From DASTGO01 sp035719045 (lineage in GTDB: Bacteria; Actinomycetota; Actinomycetes; Actinomycetales; Kineosporiaceae), in contig DASTGO010000099.1 of the NCBI GenBank assembly GCA_035719045.1, positions 1 through 34,700 of the forward strand: 34,700 bases of DNA, in the 5' to 3' direction. Of the stretch, positions 14,593 to 22,979 are shown piece by piece. The notes under the pieces were generated by a model. It was not told where the DNA came from. It did not search any database and saw only the letters and a program-made list of their open reading frames with translations. How positions within the stretch are numbered: the stretch's first letter is position 1; each line of letters starts with the position of its first letter. The translations under genes and the position numbers were made by a program.

Positions 14593-16167
14593 TCAGGAGA
14601 TCGCGGGACTGGTGACGTACGACGCGAGCTCGGCCGCCAGCGGCGGGTACACCCGGGCCCGCAGCATGGTGCCTGCCTCGGTGTGCTCCTCGGCCAGCAC
14701 CTCGCCCTCGCTGTGCACCCGGTGCACGAGATCACCCCGGGTGTACGGAAGCAGTGCCTCCACCTCGACGTCCGGACGGGGCAGCAGGGCGGCGACGGTG
14801 TCGACCAGCTCGCCGATCCCCTCGCCGGTCCGGGCGGACACCGCGACCGCATGCCGTTCCCGGCGCAGCAGCCGCCCGACCACCTCAGGGTCCGCCGCAT
14901 CGCACTTGTTCACCACGACGAGTTCGGGAACCTGCTCGGCGCCCACCTCGGCGAGCACCTCCCGGACGGCCGCGAGCTGGCCCTCCGGGTCGGGGTGGCT
15001 GCCGTCGACGACGTGCAGGACGAGGTCGGCGTCGGCCACCTCCTCCAGGGTGGAGCGGAACGCCTCGACGAGCTGGTGCGGCAGGTGCCGGACGAACCCG
15101 ACGGTGTCGGCGAGGGTGTACTCCCGCCCGTCCGGGGTGACGGCCCGGCGGACGGTCGGGTCCAGGGTGGCGAACAGAGCGTTCTCGACCAGCACGCCCG
15201 CGCCGGTGAGCCGATTGAGCAGGCTGGACTTCCCCGCGTTGGTGTACCCGGCGATGGCGACGCTCGGCACCGCGTTACGGCGGCGGGAGTCCCGCTTGGT
15301 GACCCGGGCGGTCTTCATCCCCGCGATCTGGTGCCGCAGCCGCGCCATCCGGGTCCGGATCCGGCGGCGGTCCAGCTCGATCTTCGTCTCACCGGGCCCG
15401 CGCGATCCGATCCCGGCGCCTCCGGCAACCCGGCCACCGGCCTGCCGGGACATCGACTCGCCCCAGCCGCGCAGCCGCGGCAGCAGGTACTCGTACTGGG
15501 CCAGCTCGACCTGGGCCTTGCCCTCCTTGGACTTGGCGTGCTGGGCGAAGATGTCGAGGATCAGCGCGGTCCGGTCGATGACCTTGACCTTGACGACGTC
15601 CTCCAGGCCGCGACGCTGGGACGGGGACAGCTCGCCGTCACAGATCACGGTGTCGGCGCCGGTGGCGGCGACGAGAGAACGCAGTTCCTCGGCCTTGCCG
15701 GCGCCGAGGAAGGTGCCCGGGTCCGGGTTGTCGCGCCGCTGCATCACCCCGTCGAGCACGAGCGAGCCGGCGGTCTCCGCGAGCGCCGCGAGCTCGTGCA
15801 GGGAGTTCTCCGCGTCCGCGACGCTGCCGGAGGTCCACAGCCCGGCCAGCACCACCCGTTCCAGGCGCAACTGCCGGTACTCGACCTCGGTGACGTCCTG
15901 CAGCTCCGTGGACAGCCCGGCGACCCGGCGCAGCGCCTGGCGGTCGGCGAGGTCGAACTGGTCACCGTCCGAACCTCGGGCGAAACGGTCGGCCCGGGCG
16001 CCCGGGGACGTCCCGGCGGACCGGTGATCGTGTGCGGCGGCCGGGCCCCGGTGCCCATCAGCGGAGCCGGTCTCCCGGGCGAGGATGCGGGCGACCACGG
16101 GCGAGCCGGGCGCCGCGGGACCGGCGACGGCAGGAAGGTCGTCCTGCGACGAGGGTTCAGTACTCAT
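14593..16167 (-). CDS. hflX: Ribosome-associated GTPase HflX
   Basis: Cytoplasmic GTPase that binds the large ribosomal subunit and splits or rescues stalled ribosomes. The product has 524 residues. The N-terminal HflX domain (about 110-290) has the family signature GTFLGAGKAEEL and the SRGPGETKIELDRRRI helix; the G domain has G1 GYTNAGKSSLLN near 305, FATLDPT, DTVGFVRHLPHQLVEAF and NKCDA. About the first 85 residues are a low-complexity extension typical of actinobacterial forms. The ATG ending at 16167 is chosen because GGAGG lies just upstream (short spacing); the open frame goes on to 16266 without support. It is divergent from the methyltransferase gene and followed at 3 bp by the hydrolase gene. 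Confidence 0.96.
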   Translation of the reverse strand: MSTEPSSQDDLPAVAGPAAPGSPVVARILARETGSADGHRGPAAAHDHRSAGTSPGARADRFARGSDGDQFDLADRQALRRVAGLSTELQDVTEVEYRQLRLERVVLAGLWTSGSVADAENSLHELAALAETAGSLVLDGVMQRRDNPDPGTFLGAGKAEELRSLVAATGADTVICDGELSPSQRRGLEDVVKVKVIDRTALILDIFAQHAKSKEGKAQVELAQYEYLLPRLRGWGESMSRQAGGRVAGGAGIGSRGPGETKIELDRRRIRTRMARLRHQIAGMKTARVTKRDSRRRNAVPSVAIAGYTNAGKSSLLNRLTGAGVLVENALFATLDPTVRRAVTPDGREYTLADTVGFVRHLPHQLVEAFRSTLEEVADADLVLHVVDGSHPDPEGQLAAVREVLAEVGAEQVPELVVVNKCDAADPEVVGRLLRRERHAVAVSARTGEGIGELVDTVAALLPRPDVEVEALLPYTRGDLVHRVHSEGEVLAEEHTEAGTMLRARVYPPLAAELASYVTSPAIS

Positions 16168-16264
16168 TTGCCTCCAGACTCCCACGTCAACGCCGGCCCC
16201 TGCGAACGTGATTCCGCAGGCCGGCGCCCTGGCGGGTGACGACTGCGGATACCCTCGAGCCGCC

Positions 16265-16873
16265 ATGACGGACCACTACTTCTCCCCCGAACCGGGCACC
16301 GAGCATCGGCAGCGCGAACTGCATGTGCGGCTGGCCGGGCGCGATGTCGACGTCGTCACCGCCGGCGGGGTGTTCAGCGCGGACCGGGTCGATCTGGGCA
16401 CCACCGTGCTGCTGCGCGAGGTGCCGTCCCCTCCGGAGGCCGGTGACCTGCTCGATCTCGGCTGCGGCTGGGGACCGCTGGCGCTGACCATGGCGCTGGA
16501 GTCCCCCCGGGCCCGGGTCTGGGCGGTGGACGTCAACAGCCGGGCCCGCGAGCTCACCACGCTCAACGCCCGACGGCTGGGCGTGGCCAACCTGCGGGTC
16601 GCGGCGCCGGACGAGGTGCCCGAGGAGGTCCGGTTCGCGGAGATCTGGTCGAATCCGCCGATCCGGATCGGCAAGGACCAGTTGCACGAACTGCTGCTGC
16701 GCTGGCTGCCGCGACTGGCCGAGGGCGGCTCGGCGTATCTGGTGGTGCAGCGCAATCTCGGCGCGGACTCCCTGCACCGCTGGCTGGGCGAGCAGCTTCC
16801 TGCCTTCGATGGCTGGGAGATCGAGCGGGAGGCCAGCGCCAAGGGCTTCCGGGTGTTGCGGGTCAGTCGCTGA
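16265..16873 (+). CDS. RsmC-like class I SAM-dependent methyltransferase
   Basis: A 202-aa cytoplasmic methyltransferase. The SAM-binding motif is D64-LGCGWG70, and the catalytic NPP motif of N-methyltransferases acting on planar amino groups is N130-P-P132 (SNPPIRIG). The whole protein matches the small-methyltransferase (MTS) domain of RsmC, which makes m2G in 16S rRNA; it lacks the extra N-terminal domain of E. coli RsmC, so rRNA is only the likeliest substrate. There is no Shine-Dalgarno sequence; GATACCCT ends nine bases before the ATG, so a very short leader or leaderless message is possible. Its last 11 bp overlap the convergent small gene. Confidence 0.9.
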   Translation: MTDHYFSPEPGTEHRQRELHVRLAGRDVDVVTAGGVFSADRVDLGTTVLLREVPSPPEAGDLLDLGCGWGPLALTMALESPRARVWAVDVNSRARELTTLNARRLGVANLRVAAPDEVPEEVRFAEIWSNPPIRIGKDQLHELLLRWLPRLAEGGSAYLVVQRNLGADSLHRWLGEQLPAFDGWEIEREASAKGFRVLRVSR

Positions 16874-17054
16874 TCCGGTCCAGGTAGGGCTCACGGGGCC
16901 GGGGCAGCCCCTGCGGGCGACGACGCTGCCGTCGGGCGGCCTCCATGCGGAGGACGAGCAGGTCGTGCCGGGCGAGCCGGTCGGCTTCGCCGGGAAGATC
17001 CTCCTGCGCGCCGGGCCGGCTGACATCCGTCTGCGGCACCCCCTCGGAAACCAT
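16863..17054 (-). CDS. Small charged protein, unknown function
   Basis: A 63-aa frame rich in Arg, Asp and Glu (DRLARHDLLVLRMEAARRQRRRPQGLPRPREPYLDRISD at its end, described here in two stretches: helix DRLARHDLLVLRMEAARRQ and a basic/Pro-rich tail). A weak AGG lies five bases before the ATG ending at 17054. The stop overlaps the 3' end of the convergent methyltransferase gene by 11 bp. It lies 159 bp downstream of dapF on the same strand. The helical, charged composition differs from the Pro/Ala/Arg shadow frames nearby, which favours a real gene, but I do not recognise the family. Confidence 0.55.
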   Translation of the reverse strand: MVSEGVPQTDVSRPGAQEDLPGEADRLARHDLLVLRMEAARRQRRRPQGLPRPREPYLDRISD

Positions 17055-17213
17055 GCCGCCTCATCGGCAGGTCGCCGCCGGGAGTGAAGGTCCGTTCGGG
17101 TGATACCCGCGACCGGTCCGCCGGCCGGCAGAGCTGTCCTGAGGGATTTCGGGGCTACTTCCGGCCGATCGCACGGCTCCCGACGGGGACGGGGGCCGGT
17201 GAAGGGCGAGTGG

Positions 17214-18149
17214 TCAGTCGTTGCCCGCGGGCACCGGGACGGGCAGCCGTCCGGCCAGCCAGGCGGGGTCCACCCGGCCCTCGGCAACCAGGACGGCGGG
17301 GCCGGCGAGCTCGACGGAGGGCCCGGCGAGCAGGTCCCCGTGCGGGGTGGTCACCCGCAGCCGCCCACCCGGCACGTCGACCTGCCAGGCGTCCGGCGCC
17401 CGCTCCCCCGCCCAGACCCGGGCCGCCAGGACGGCGGCAGCGGTACCGGTCCCACAGGACCTGGTCTCGCCCACGCCGCGTTCGTGCACCCGCATGATCA
17501 GGTGGGCGTGGGCCTCGTGGACGGGCACCACGAACTCCACATTCGTCCCGGCGGGGTTCGCCGGATGCACCCGCGGGGCGACGCTGAGGTCGGCCCCGGC
17601 CAGCCGGGACTGGTCCGGGAGCGCGACGACCACGTGCGGGTTGCCGAGGTCCACGGACAGTCCGGGCAGGTCCACGGTCTCGCCCCGTAGGGTCACGGCG
17701 ACGTCGGCACCGGCCTCGGCTGCGGCCGCGCCGCCCACGATGCGCCACGGTCCGAGGTCCGCAGCCAGGTCGTCGCCGTCCCGCCGGACCAGCTTCACCC
17801 CGGCCCGGGTGCCCACCGCGACCTGTTCCCCCTCAGCCAGCCGGATCAGCCCGGACTCCAGGAGGTACCGGACGAACACCCGCACACCGTTCCCGCACAT
17901 CTCGGCGACGGAGCCGTCGGCGTTGCGGTAGTCCATGAACCACTCCGCCCGGCCGGTCTGGCCGGCCCCCTCCGCAAGCGCCTCGCAGCGGATCACCCGG
18001 ATCAGGCCGTCACCGCCGATCCCTGACCGGCGGTCGCACAGCGCCGCCACGACGGGCGCGGACAGGTCGAGTTCACCGTCGAGGTCGGGGACCACGACGA
18101 AGTCGTTCTCGGTGCCGTGGCCCTTGGCGAACCGGATCGCGGAGTGCAT
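17214..18149 (-). CDS. dapF: Diaminopimelate epimerase
   Basis: Converts LL-diaminopimelate to meso-diaminopimelate, needed for lysine and for peptidoglycan cross-links; cytoplasmic. The 311-aa protein carries the two catalytic cysteines C85 (AEMCGNGVR) and C232 (ETRSCGTGTAA) of this cofactor-independent epimerase, plus the N-terminal KGHGTENDFVVV substrate loop. The ATG ending at 18149 is preferred over the GTG at 18155: TAGCCT (18156-18161) lies exactly six bases upstream, as expected for a leaderless mRNA, and there is no ribosome-binding site. A hairpin after miaA separates it from the upstream transcript. Confidence 0.96.
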   Translation of the reverse strand: MHSAIRFAKGHGTENDFVVVPDLDGELDLSAPVVAALCDRRSGIGGDGLIRVIRCEALAEGAGQTGRAEWFMDYRNADGSVAEMCGNGVRVFVRYLLESGLIRLAEGEQVAVGTRAGVKLVRRDGDDLAADLGPWRIVGGAAAAEAGADVAVTLRGETVDLPGLSVDLGNPHVVVALPDQSRLAGADLSVAPRVHPANPAGTNVEFVVPVHEAHAHLIMRVHERGVGETRSCGTGTAAAVLAARVWAGERAPDAWQVDVPGGRLRVTTPHGDLLAGPSVELAGPAVLVAEGRVDPAWLAGRLPVPVPAGND

Positions 18150-18238
18150 CGGCACAGGCTACGGGCCCGCCCGCCGGTCGTTCACGGCGGCCCGCGGCAG
18201 TACCGCCGGTGGGCGACGGACACGGCTTCGGCCCGCCC

Positions 18239-18267
18239 GGACCCGTCCGGCTTCGTCAGACGGGTCC
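18239..18267 (-). terminator. Hairpin terminator between miaA and dapF
   Basis: A perfect 9-bp stem (GGACCCGTC with GACGGGTCC) and an 11-nt loop lie 41 bp downstream of the miaA stop. There is no T-tract. With the dapF promoter just beyond, it likely ends the recA-side transcript. Confidence 0.6.
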
Positions 18268-18307
18268 CTGATGCTTCTCGTCCGTGCAGGTCAGGAGGCC
18301 CGTCACC

Positions 18308-19213
18308 TCAGCGGGGAGCGATCACCGCGAGCGCCTGCCCGACCAGGTCGGCAGCATCGTGGGGCAGCCAGGTGACCCGGCCGTCACGGCGGAACCATGA
18401 CTCCTGACGGCGGGCGAACCGGCGGGTGGCCCGGACGGTGTCCTCCCGGGCTGCGGTCTCGTCGCACTCTCCCGCGAGCACCCGCAGCACCTGGGCGTAG
18501 CCGAGCGCCCGGGAGGCCGTCCGGCCCTCCGCCAGCCCCCGCGCGGCAAGGGCCCGGACCTCCTCGACCAGCCCGTCGGCCCACATCCGGTCCACCCGCA
18601 CCTCGATCCGCCAGTCCAGTTCCGGGCGGGGGACGCTCAGGCCGAGCTGGACGGCCGGCACGGCGTACTCCTGCCGGGGCAGGCTGGCGCTGAACGGACG
18701 TCCGGTGAGCTCGACCACCTCCAGCGCCCGCACGATCCGCCGGCCGTTCCCGGGCAGGATGTTCGCGGCGGCGACGGGGTCGACGGCGGCCAGCCGGGCA
18801 TGCAGCTGCGCGGCACCGGTCACGGCCAGTTCGGCCTCCCAGCGGGCCCGGACCCCGGGATCCGTCGGCGGGATGTCAAGGGTGTCCAGCACGGCCCGCA
18901 CGTACAGACCCGACCCCCCGACCAGCAGCGCCCGACGGCCACGCCCGGCGATCTCCGCGAGGACCTCCCTGGCCTGCCGTTGATAGGCGGCCACGCTGGC
19001 CTCCTCGCGCACGTCCAGCACGTCGAGCAGATGGTGCGGGACCCCCCGGCGCTGCTCGGGGGTCAGCTTCGCGGTCCCGATGTCCATCCCGCGGTAGAGC
19101 TGCATGGCGTCGGCGTTGACGATCTCGCCGCCCAGGGCCAGCGCGAGGTCCACCGCCAGGTCGGACTTCCCGGCGGCGGTCGGACCGACCACGGCGATCA
19201 CCTGCGTCGTCAC
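18308..19213 (-). CDS. miaA: tRNA dimethylallyltransferase
   Basis: Adds a dimethylallyl group to N6 of A37 in tRNAs reading U-starting codons; its product is the substrate of MiaB encoded just upstream. The product is 301 aa. The P-loop GPTAAGKSDL begins at residue 10, followed by DAMQLYRGMDIGTAKLT (substrate loop), VGGSGLYVRA and the tRNA-binding GNGRRIVRALEVVELTG region. The GTG ending at 19213 is chosen because TGGGAG precedes it and it places the P-loop at the N-terminus as in all homologues; the longer frame to 19405 adds only low-complexity sequence. It lies 85 bp downstream of miaB and is probably in the same operon. Confidence 0.96.
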   Translation of the reverse strand: MTTQVIAVVGPTAAGKSDLAVDLALALGGEIVNADAMQLYRGMDIGTAKLTPEQRRGVPHHLLDVLDVREEASVAAYQRQAREVLAEIAGRGRRALLVGGSGLYVRAVLDTLDIPPTDPGVRARWEAELAVTGAAQLHARLAAVDPVAAANILPGNGRRIVRALEVVELTGRPFSASLPRQEYAVPAVQLGLSVPRPELDWRIEVRVDRMWADGLVEEVRALAARGLAEGRTASRALGYAQVLRVLAGECDETAAREDTVRATRRFARRQESWFRRDGRVTWLPHDAADLVGQALAVIAPR

Positions 19214-19298
19214 TGCGGCAGTCTCCCAGGTGCGGCGGGCGGTCCCCGGCGTCCCCTGTGGCCGGGACTGGCACCGGTGCGGAGCGGACGGACCGGTC

Positions 19299-20819
19299 TC
19301 AGCCGCGGCGGACGGCGGGCAGCCCGAGCGGCACCGGACCGCCGCTGCCGGCTCCCTCGCCGTGCTCGTGGGCTTCCCCGGTACGTCGCAGGTCCCAGGC
19401 GTCACCGGCCCGGGTGCGTCTGACCCGGTAGGGACCCCCGGTCAGGGCGGCGTCGGCGACGAGGTGGTGCGGGGCACCGTAGGTCACCTCGACCGCGACC
19501 AGGTCACCGGGCCGGGGCAGCTCACCGCCGTCGGGGACCGCGAAGTGCACCAGCCGGTTGTCGGGTGCACGGCCGGACAGCCGCTGGGTCGCCCCGTCCT
19601 TGCGGCCCTCGCCCTCGGCGACGAGCACCTCGACGGTGCGGCCCTCCTGCCGGCGGTTCTCCTGCCAGGAGATCTCCTCCTGCAGGGCGACCAGCCGCTC
19701 GTAGCGTTCCTGCACGACGGCCTTGGGCACCTGATCGGGCAGGGTCGCCGCGGGTGTGCCGGGGCGCGGGGAGTACTGGAAGGTGTACGCCTGCGCGAAC
19801 CGGGCCGCGGCGACCGCGTCGAGGGTGGCCTGGAAGTCGGCCTCGGACTCGCCGGGGAAGCCGACGATGATGTCGGTGCTGATCGCGGCCTCCGGGATGG
19901 CGGCCCGGACCCGGTCGAGGATCCCGAGGAATCGCTCGGACCGGTAGGAGCGGCGCATCGCCCTGAGCACGTCATCCGACCCTGACTGCAGGGGCATGTG
20001 CAGCTGGGGCATGACGTTCGGGGTCGCCGCCATGGCCTCGATGACGTCGTCGGTGAACGCGGCGGGGTGCGGGCTGGTGAAGCGGACCCGTTCCAGGCCG
20101 TCGATGTCGCCGCAGGCCCGCAGCAGCTTCGCGAAGGCTCCACGGTCGCCGAACTCGACTCCGTAGGTGTTGACGTTCTGCCCGAGCAGAGTGACCTCGA
20201 TGGCCCCCTCGGACACCAGTGCCTCGACCTCGGCCAGGATCTCCCCCGGACGCCGGTCCCGCTCGGCGCCGCGCAGGCTCGGGACGATGCAGAACGTGCA
20301 GGTGTTGTTGCAACCGACGCTGATCGACACCCAGGCGGCGTAGGCGGATTCGCGGCGGGTCGGCAAGGTGGACGGGAAGACCTCGAGGGCGTCGAGGATC
20401 TCCACCTCGGCCCGCCGGTTGTGCCGGGCCCGGTCCAGCAGGGCGGGCAGGGATCCCAGGTTGTGGGTGCCGAAGACGACGTCCACCCACGGGGCCTTGC
20501 GCACGATCGTGCCCTGGTCCTTCTGCGCCAGGCAGCCACCGACGGCGATCTGCATCCCCGGATGCGTGGCCTTCACCGGGGCGAGGTGGCCGAGGTTGCC
20601 GTAGAGCCGGTTGTCCGCGTTCTCGCGCACGGCACAGGTGTTGAACACGACGACGTCGGCCTGGTGGCCCTCACCGACCCGGACATACCCGGCCGCTTCG
20701 AGGACCCCGGCCAGCCGCTCGGAGTCGTGCACGTTCATCTGGCAGCCGAACGTCCGCACCTCGTAGGTGCGGGCCGGGCGGGATCCGGTGCCGGCGGTGG
20801 TGTCCTCGGTGGTCGTCAT
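19299..20819 (-). CDS. miaB: tRNA i6A37 methylthiotransferase
   Basis: Radical-SAM enzyme that adds a methylthio group to C2 of i6A37 in tRNA. The 506-aa protein has the N-terminal cluster-binding cysteines C26 (FGCQMN), C62 (NTCAVRE) and C96 (GGCLAQ), the radical-SAM motif C170-x3-C174-x2-C177, and a C-terminal TRAM domain (about 390-465). The last 40 residues are an extra Gly/Arg-rich tail. The ATG ending at 20819 is nine bases after TACGCT, a possible -10, with only a weak ribosome-binding site. It lies upstream of miaA and 74 bp after recX, the gene order known from other actinobacteria. Confidence 0.97.
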   Translation of the reverse strand: MTTTEDTTAGTGSRPARTYEVRTFGCQMNVHDSERLAGVLEAAGYVRVGEGHQADVVVFNTCAVRENADNRLYGNLGHLAPVKATHPGMQIAVGGCLAQKDQGTIVRKAPWVDVVFGTHNLGSLPALLDRARHNRRAEVEILDALEVFPSTLPTRRESAYAAWVSISVGCNNTCTFCIVPSLRGAERDRRPGEILAEVEALVSEGAIEVTLLGQNVNTYGVEFGDRGAFAKLLRACGDIDGLERVRFTSPHPAAFTDDVIEAMAATPNVMPQLHMPLQSGSDDVLRAMRRSYRSERFLGILDRVRAAIPEAAISTDIIVGFPGESEADFQATLDAVAAARFAQAYTFQYSPRPGTPAATLPDQVPKAVVQERYERLVALQEEISWQENRRQEGRTVEVLVAEGEGRKDGATQRLSGRAPDNRLVHFAVPDGGELPRPGDLVAVEVTYGAPHHLVADAALTGGPYRVRRTRAGDAWDLRRTGEAHEHGEGAGSGGPVPLGLPAVRRG

Positions 20820-20893
20820 AGCCGTCCCAGCGTACGTGGCGCAGCACCACGGGCCCGTCTCGAGGCGGAATGCCCGATACCTGCTGCGGCGGT

Positions 20894-21523
20894 TCAGTCC
20901 CCGAACTGCTCGTCGCCTGGGTCGAGAGAGGGCATGAGGTCGTCGGGAGAAGGCATGAGGTCGGCGTCGGGCCCGAGGGTGGCGGCCACTTCCTCCCGGA
21001 TCGCCTGCAGTGCCACCCCCTGGCCGTATCCCTTCCGCGCGAGCATCCCGGCCAGCCGTCGGGTCCGCCGGGCGGGGTCGTCGGCGCGCATCCCGGGCAG
21101 CCGGCGCCGGACCAGGTCCCGGGCCGCGGCCAGTTCGTCACCCGGGGTGATCTCGTCGACCGCCTCCCGGACGGTCTCGTCGGCGACACCGCGTTGCCGC
21201 AGTTCATAGCTCAGGGCACGCCGGGACAGTCCACGGCCGAGGTGGCGGCTGCGCACCCACATCCGGGAGAACTGCTCGTCGTCGACGAGGTCGACCTCCT
21301 CGAACCGGTCGAGGACCGCCTCCGCCACGTCCTCAGGGACGCCACGGCGGGACATGACCTCCGCCAGTTGGGCCCGGGTCCGCGGCGCGATCGTCAGCTG
21401 ACGCAGGGCGATCGCACGGGCGACGGACTCCGGATCGGCATCCGGGGTGAGGCCGGCAGGGCTGCCCGGGACGGGTCCGTCGGATCCGGTCCCGGGCCGT
21501 GCCCCACGACGCCGGGTGCTCAG
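20894..21523 (-). CDS. recX: Regulatory protein RecX (non-standard start likely)
   Basis: RecX binds RecA and limits filament growth and recombinase activity. Three tandem helical RecX repeats are visible, including RRGVPEDVAEAVLDRFEEVDLVDDEQFSR (split here: the first repeat starts SRRGVPEDVAEAVLDRF) and GLSRRALSYELRQRGV. The first ATG (ending 21355) falls inside the first repeat: the upstream in-frame codons encode DPESVARAIALRQLTIAPRT, a normal RecX N-terminus. No in-frame ATG, GTG or TTG exists between 21356 and the recA stop. The best candidate is CTG at 21521-21523, which overlaps the recA TGA as CTGA with GGTGGA just upstream, suggesting translational coupling; this gives 209 aa. Internal CTG codons, or an error in the sequence, are alternatives. 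Use 21355 for a strict ATG start (153 aa). Confidence 0.9.
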   Translation of the reverse strand: MSTRRRGARPGTGSDGPVPGSPAGLTPDADPESVARAIALRQLTIAPRTRAQLAEVMSRRGVPEDVAEAVLDRFEEVDLVDDEQFSRMWVRSRHLGRGLSRRALSYELRQRGVADETVREAVDEITPGDELAAARDLVRRRLPGMRADDPARRTRRLAGMLARKGYGQGVALQAIREEVAATLGPDADLMPSPDDLMPSLDPGDEQFGD

Positions 21524-22557
21524 AAGTCCACCGTCACGGAGTCTGACGGCAGGTCGATCCGGGGACCGACACCGAGCTTCTCCTTGATCCGCTTCTCGAT
21601 CTCGTTGGCGAGGTCGGGGTTGTCGCGGAGGAAGGACCGGGCGTTCTCCTTGCCCTGGCCGAGTTGGTCGCCCTCGTAGGTGTACCAGGCGCCGGACTTC
21701 CGGACGAAGCCCTGCTCGACACCCATGTCGATCAGGCCGCCTTCGCGGGAGATCCCGATCCCGTAGAGGATGTCGAACTCGGCCTGCTTGAACGGCGGGC
21801 TGACCTTGTTCTTGACGACCTTGACCCGGGTCCGGGAACCGACCGGCTCCGAACCGTCCTTGAGGGTCTCGATCCGCCGGACGTCCAGCCGGACCGAGGC
21901 GTAGAACTTCAGCGCCCGGCCACCGGTCGTGGTCTCCGGGGAGCCGAACATGACCCCGATCTTCTCCCGCAGCTGGTTGATGAAGATCGCCGTGGTGCCG
22001 GAGTTGTTCAGGGCACCGGTGATCTTCCGCAACGCCTGAGACATCAGCCGGGCCTGCAGGCCGACGTGGCTGTCGCCCATCTCGCCCTCGATCTCGGCCT
22101 TCGGCACCAGGGCCGCGACGGAGTCGATGACGATGATGTCGAGGGCCCCGGACCGGATCAGCATGTCGGCGATCTCCAGCGCCTGCTCACCGGTGTCGGG
22201 CTGGGAGACCAGCAACGCATCGGTGTCGACACCGAGCTTCTTGGCGTAGTCCGGGTCCAGCGCGTGTTCGGCGTCGATGAAAGCCGCGATCCCGCCGGCC
22301 CGCTGGGCATTGGCGACGGCGTGCAGCGCGACCGTGGTCTTACCGGAGGACTCAGGGCCGTAGATCTCGACGACCCGGCCCCTGGGCAGACCGCCGATGC
22401 CGAGCGCCACATCAAGGGCGATCGACCCGGTCGGGATCACCTCGATGGGAGGCCGGGACTCGTCACCCAGCCGCATCACGGAGCCCTTGCCGAACTGGCG
22501 GTCGATCTGGGCGAGGGCGGCCTCCAGGGCCTTCTCGCGATCTGCGGGAGCGGGCAT
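21520..22557 (-). CDS. recA: Recombinase RecA
   Basis: Forms filaments on single-stranded DNA, catalyses strand exchange and triggers LexA self-cleavage. The 345-aa length is normal. Walker A is GPESSGKT (67-74), Walker B is LDIIVIDSVAALVP, the L2 loop region INQLREKIGVMFGSPETTTGG is intact, and no intein interrupts it. The ATG ending at 22557 follows GAGGTGA at five bases. The same frame continues to an ATG ending at 22656, which would add 33 Thr/Arg/Gln-rich residues; that ATG lies eight bases from the RecA-NDp -10, so a longer leaderless product is possible. Two damage-responsive promoters lie upstream, and recX overlaps the stop. Confidence 0.99.
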   Translation of the reverse strand: MPAPADREKALEAALAQIDRQFGKGSVMRLGDESRPPIEVIPTGSIALDVALGIGGLPRGRVVEIYGPESSGKTTVALHAVANAQRAGGIAAFIDAEHALDPDYAKKLGVDTDALLVSQPDTGEQALEIADMLIRSGALDIIVIDSVAALVPKAEIEGEMGDSHVGLQARLMSQALRKITGALNNSGTTAIFINQLREKIGVMFGSPETTTGGRALKFYASVRLDVRRIETLKDGSEPVGSRTRVKVVKNKVSPPFKQAEFDILYGIGISREGGLIDMGVEQGFVRKSGAWYTYEGDQLGQGKENARSFLRDNPDLANEIEKRIKEKLGVGPRIDLPSDSVTVDF

Positions 22558-22664
22558 GTTCTCACCTCGGTCGGCGGCGCGCGCGGGGCGCCGGGTGGTC
22601 TGCGTCCGGGTCTGTGCCGCCCGGTTGGTCTGCTGGGGCGATCTCGTCGTAGCCATCGCGGGTC

Positions 22665-22687
22665 ACGCTAGGCGGCTCCACCGACAA
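22665..22687 (-). promoter_or_regulatory. RecA-NDp (PafBC-type) promoter of recA
   Basis: On the minus strand TTGTCGGTG (22679-22687), 8 bp, TAGCGT (22665-22670). This matches every defined position of the mycobacterial RecA-independent damage promoter tTGTCRGTG-N8-TAnnnT, later shown to be activated by PafBC. Confidence 0.9.
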
Positions 22688-22752
22688 CCGGGGACGGACC
22701 CACCGGGTCTGTGGACGACGGGACGTTCCCCGCGCCTGGGGACGACAGTAGA

Positions 22753-22768
22753 CCGAACAGGTGTTCGA
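22753..22768. promoter_or_regulatory. SOS box of recA (LexA site)
   Basis: CCGAAC-AGGT-GTTCGA has one mismatch from the perfect palindrome. It lies about 66 bp upstream of the RecA-NDp element, the same distal-SOS/proximal-NDp order as at M. tuberculosis recA. Confidence 0.88.
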
Positions 22769-22796
22769 GCGCATCGCCGACACGCACGGCGTCCAC

Positions 22797-22881
22797 GCGC
22801 CGACCCCGGACCCGCTCGCCACACACCCCGGCCCGACCGTCCGCCCGTCACGCACCGACCCCCTACCCGCTCGCCACACAT
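22797..22881. repeat. Two 30-bp direct repeats, 55 bp apart
   Basis: Copies at 22797-22826 and 22852-22881 share ACCCGCTCGCCACACA and a preceding CCGACCCC, with four differences in 30 bases. They lie upstream of the SSI-like lipoprotein gene and may be regulator sites or a local duplication. Confidence 0.7.
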
Positions 22882-22979
22882 CAGCGACACGCGCACAGCG
22901 GCGACGCGCCGGTCGCGGAACCCGCCGCACCACCGCACCGTCGCAGGGGCGAAGCCCATCGCTGTGCCGGGAGGGAATC

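Larger units (their letters stand above)
22688..22979. other. Intergenic control region between recA and the SSI-like gene
   Basis: No gene was found here. It holds the SOS box, a possible distal recA -10 (TACTGT, 22745-22750) and two near-identical 30-bp direct repeats starting at 22797 and 22852. The SSI-like gene begins at 22980. Confidence 0.6.
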
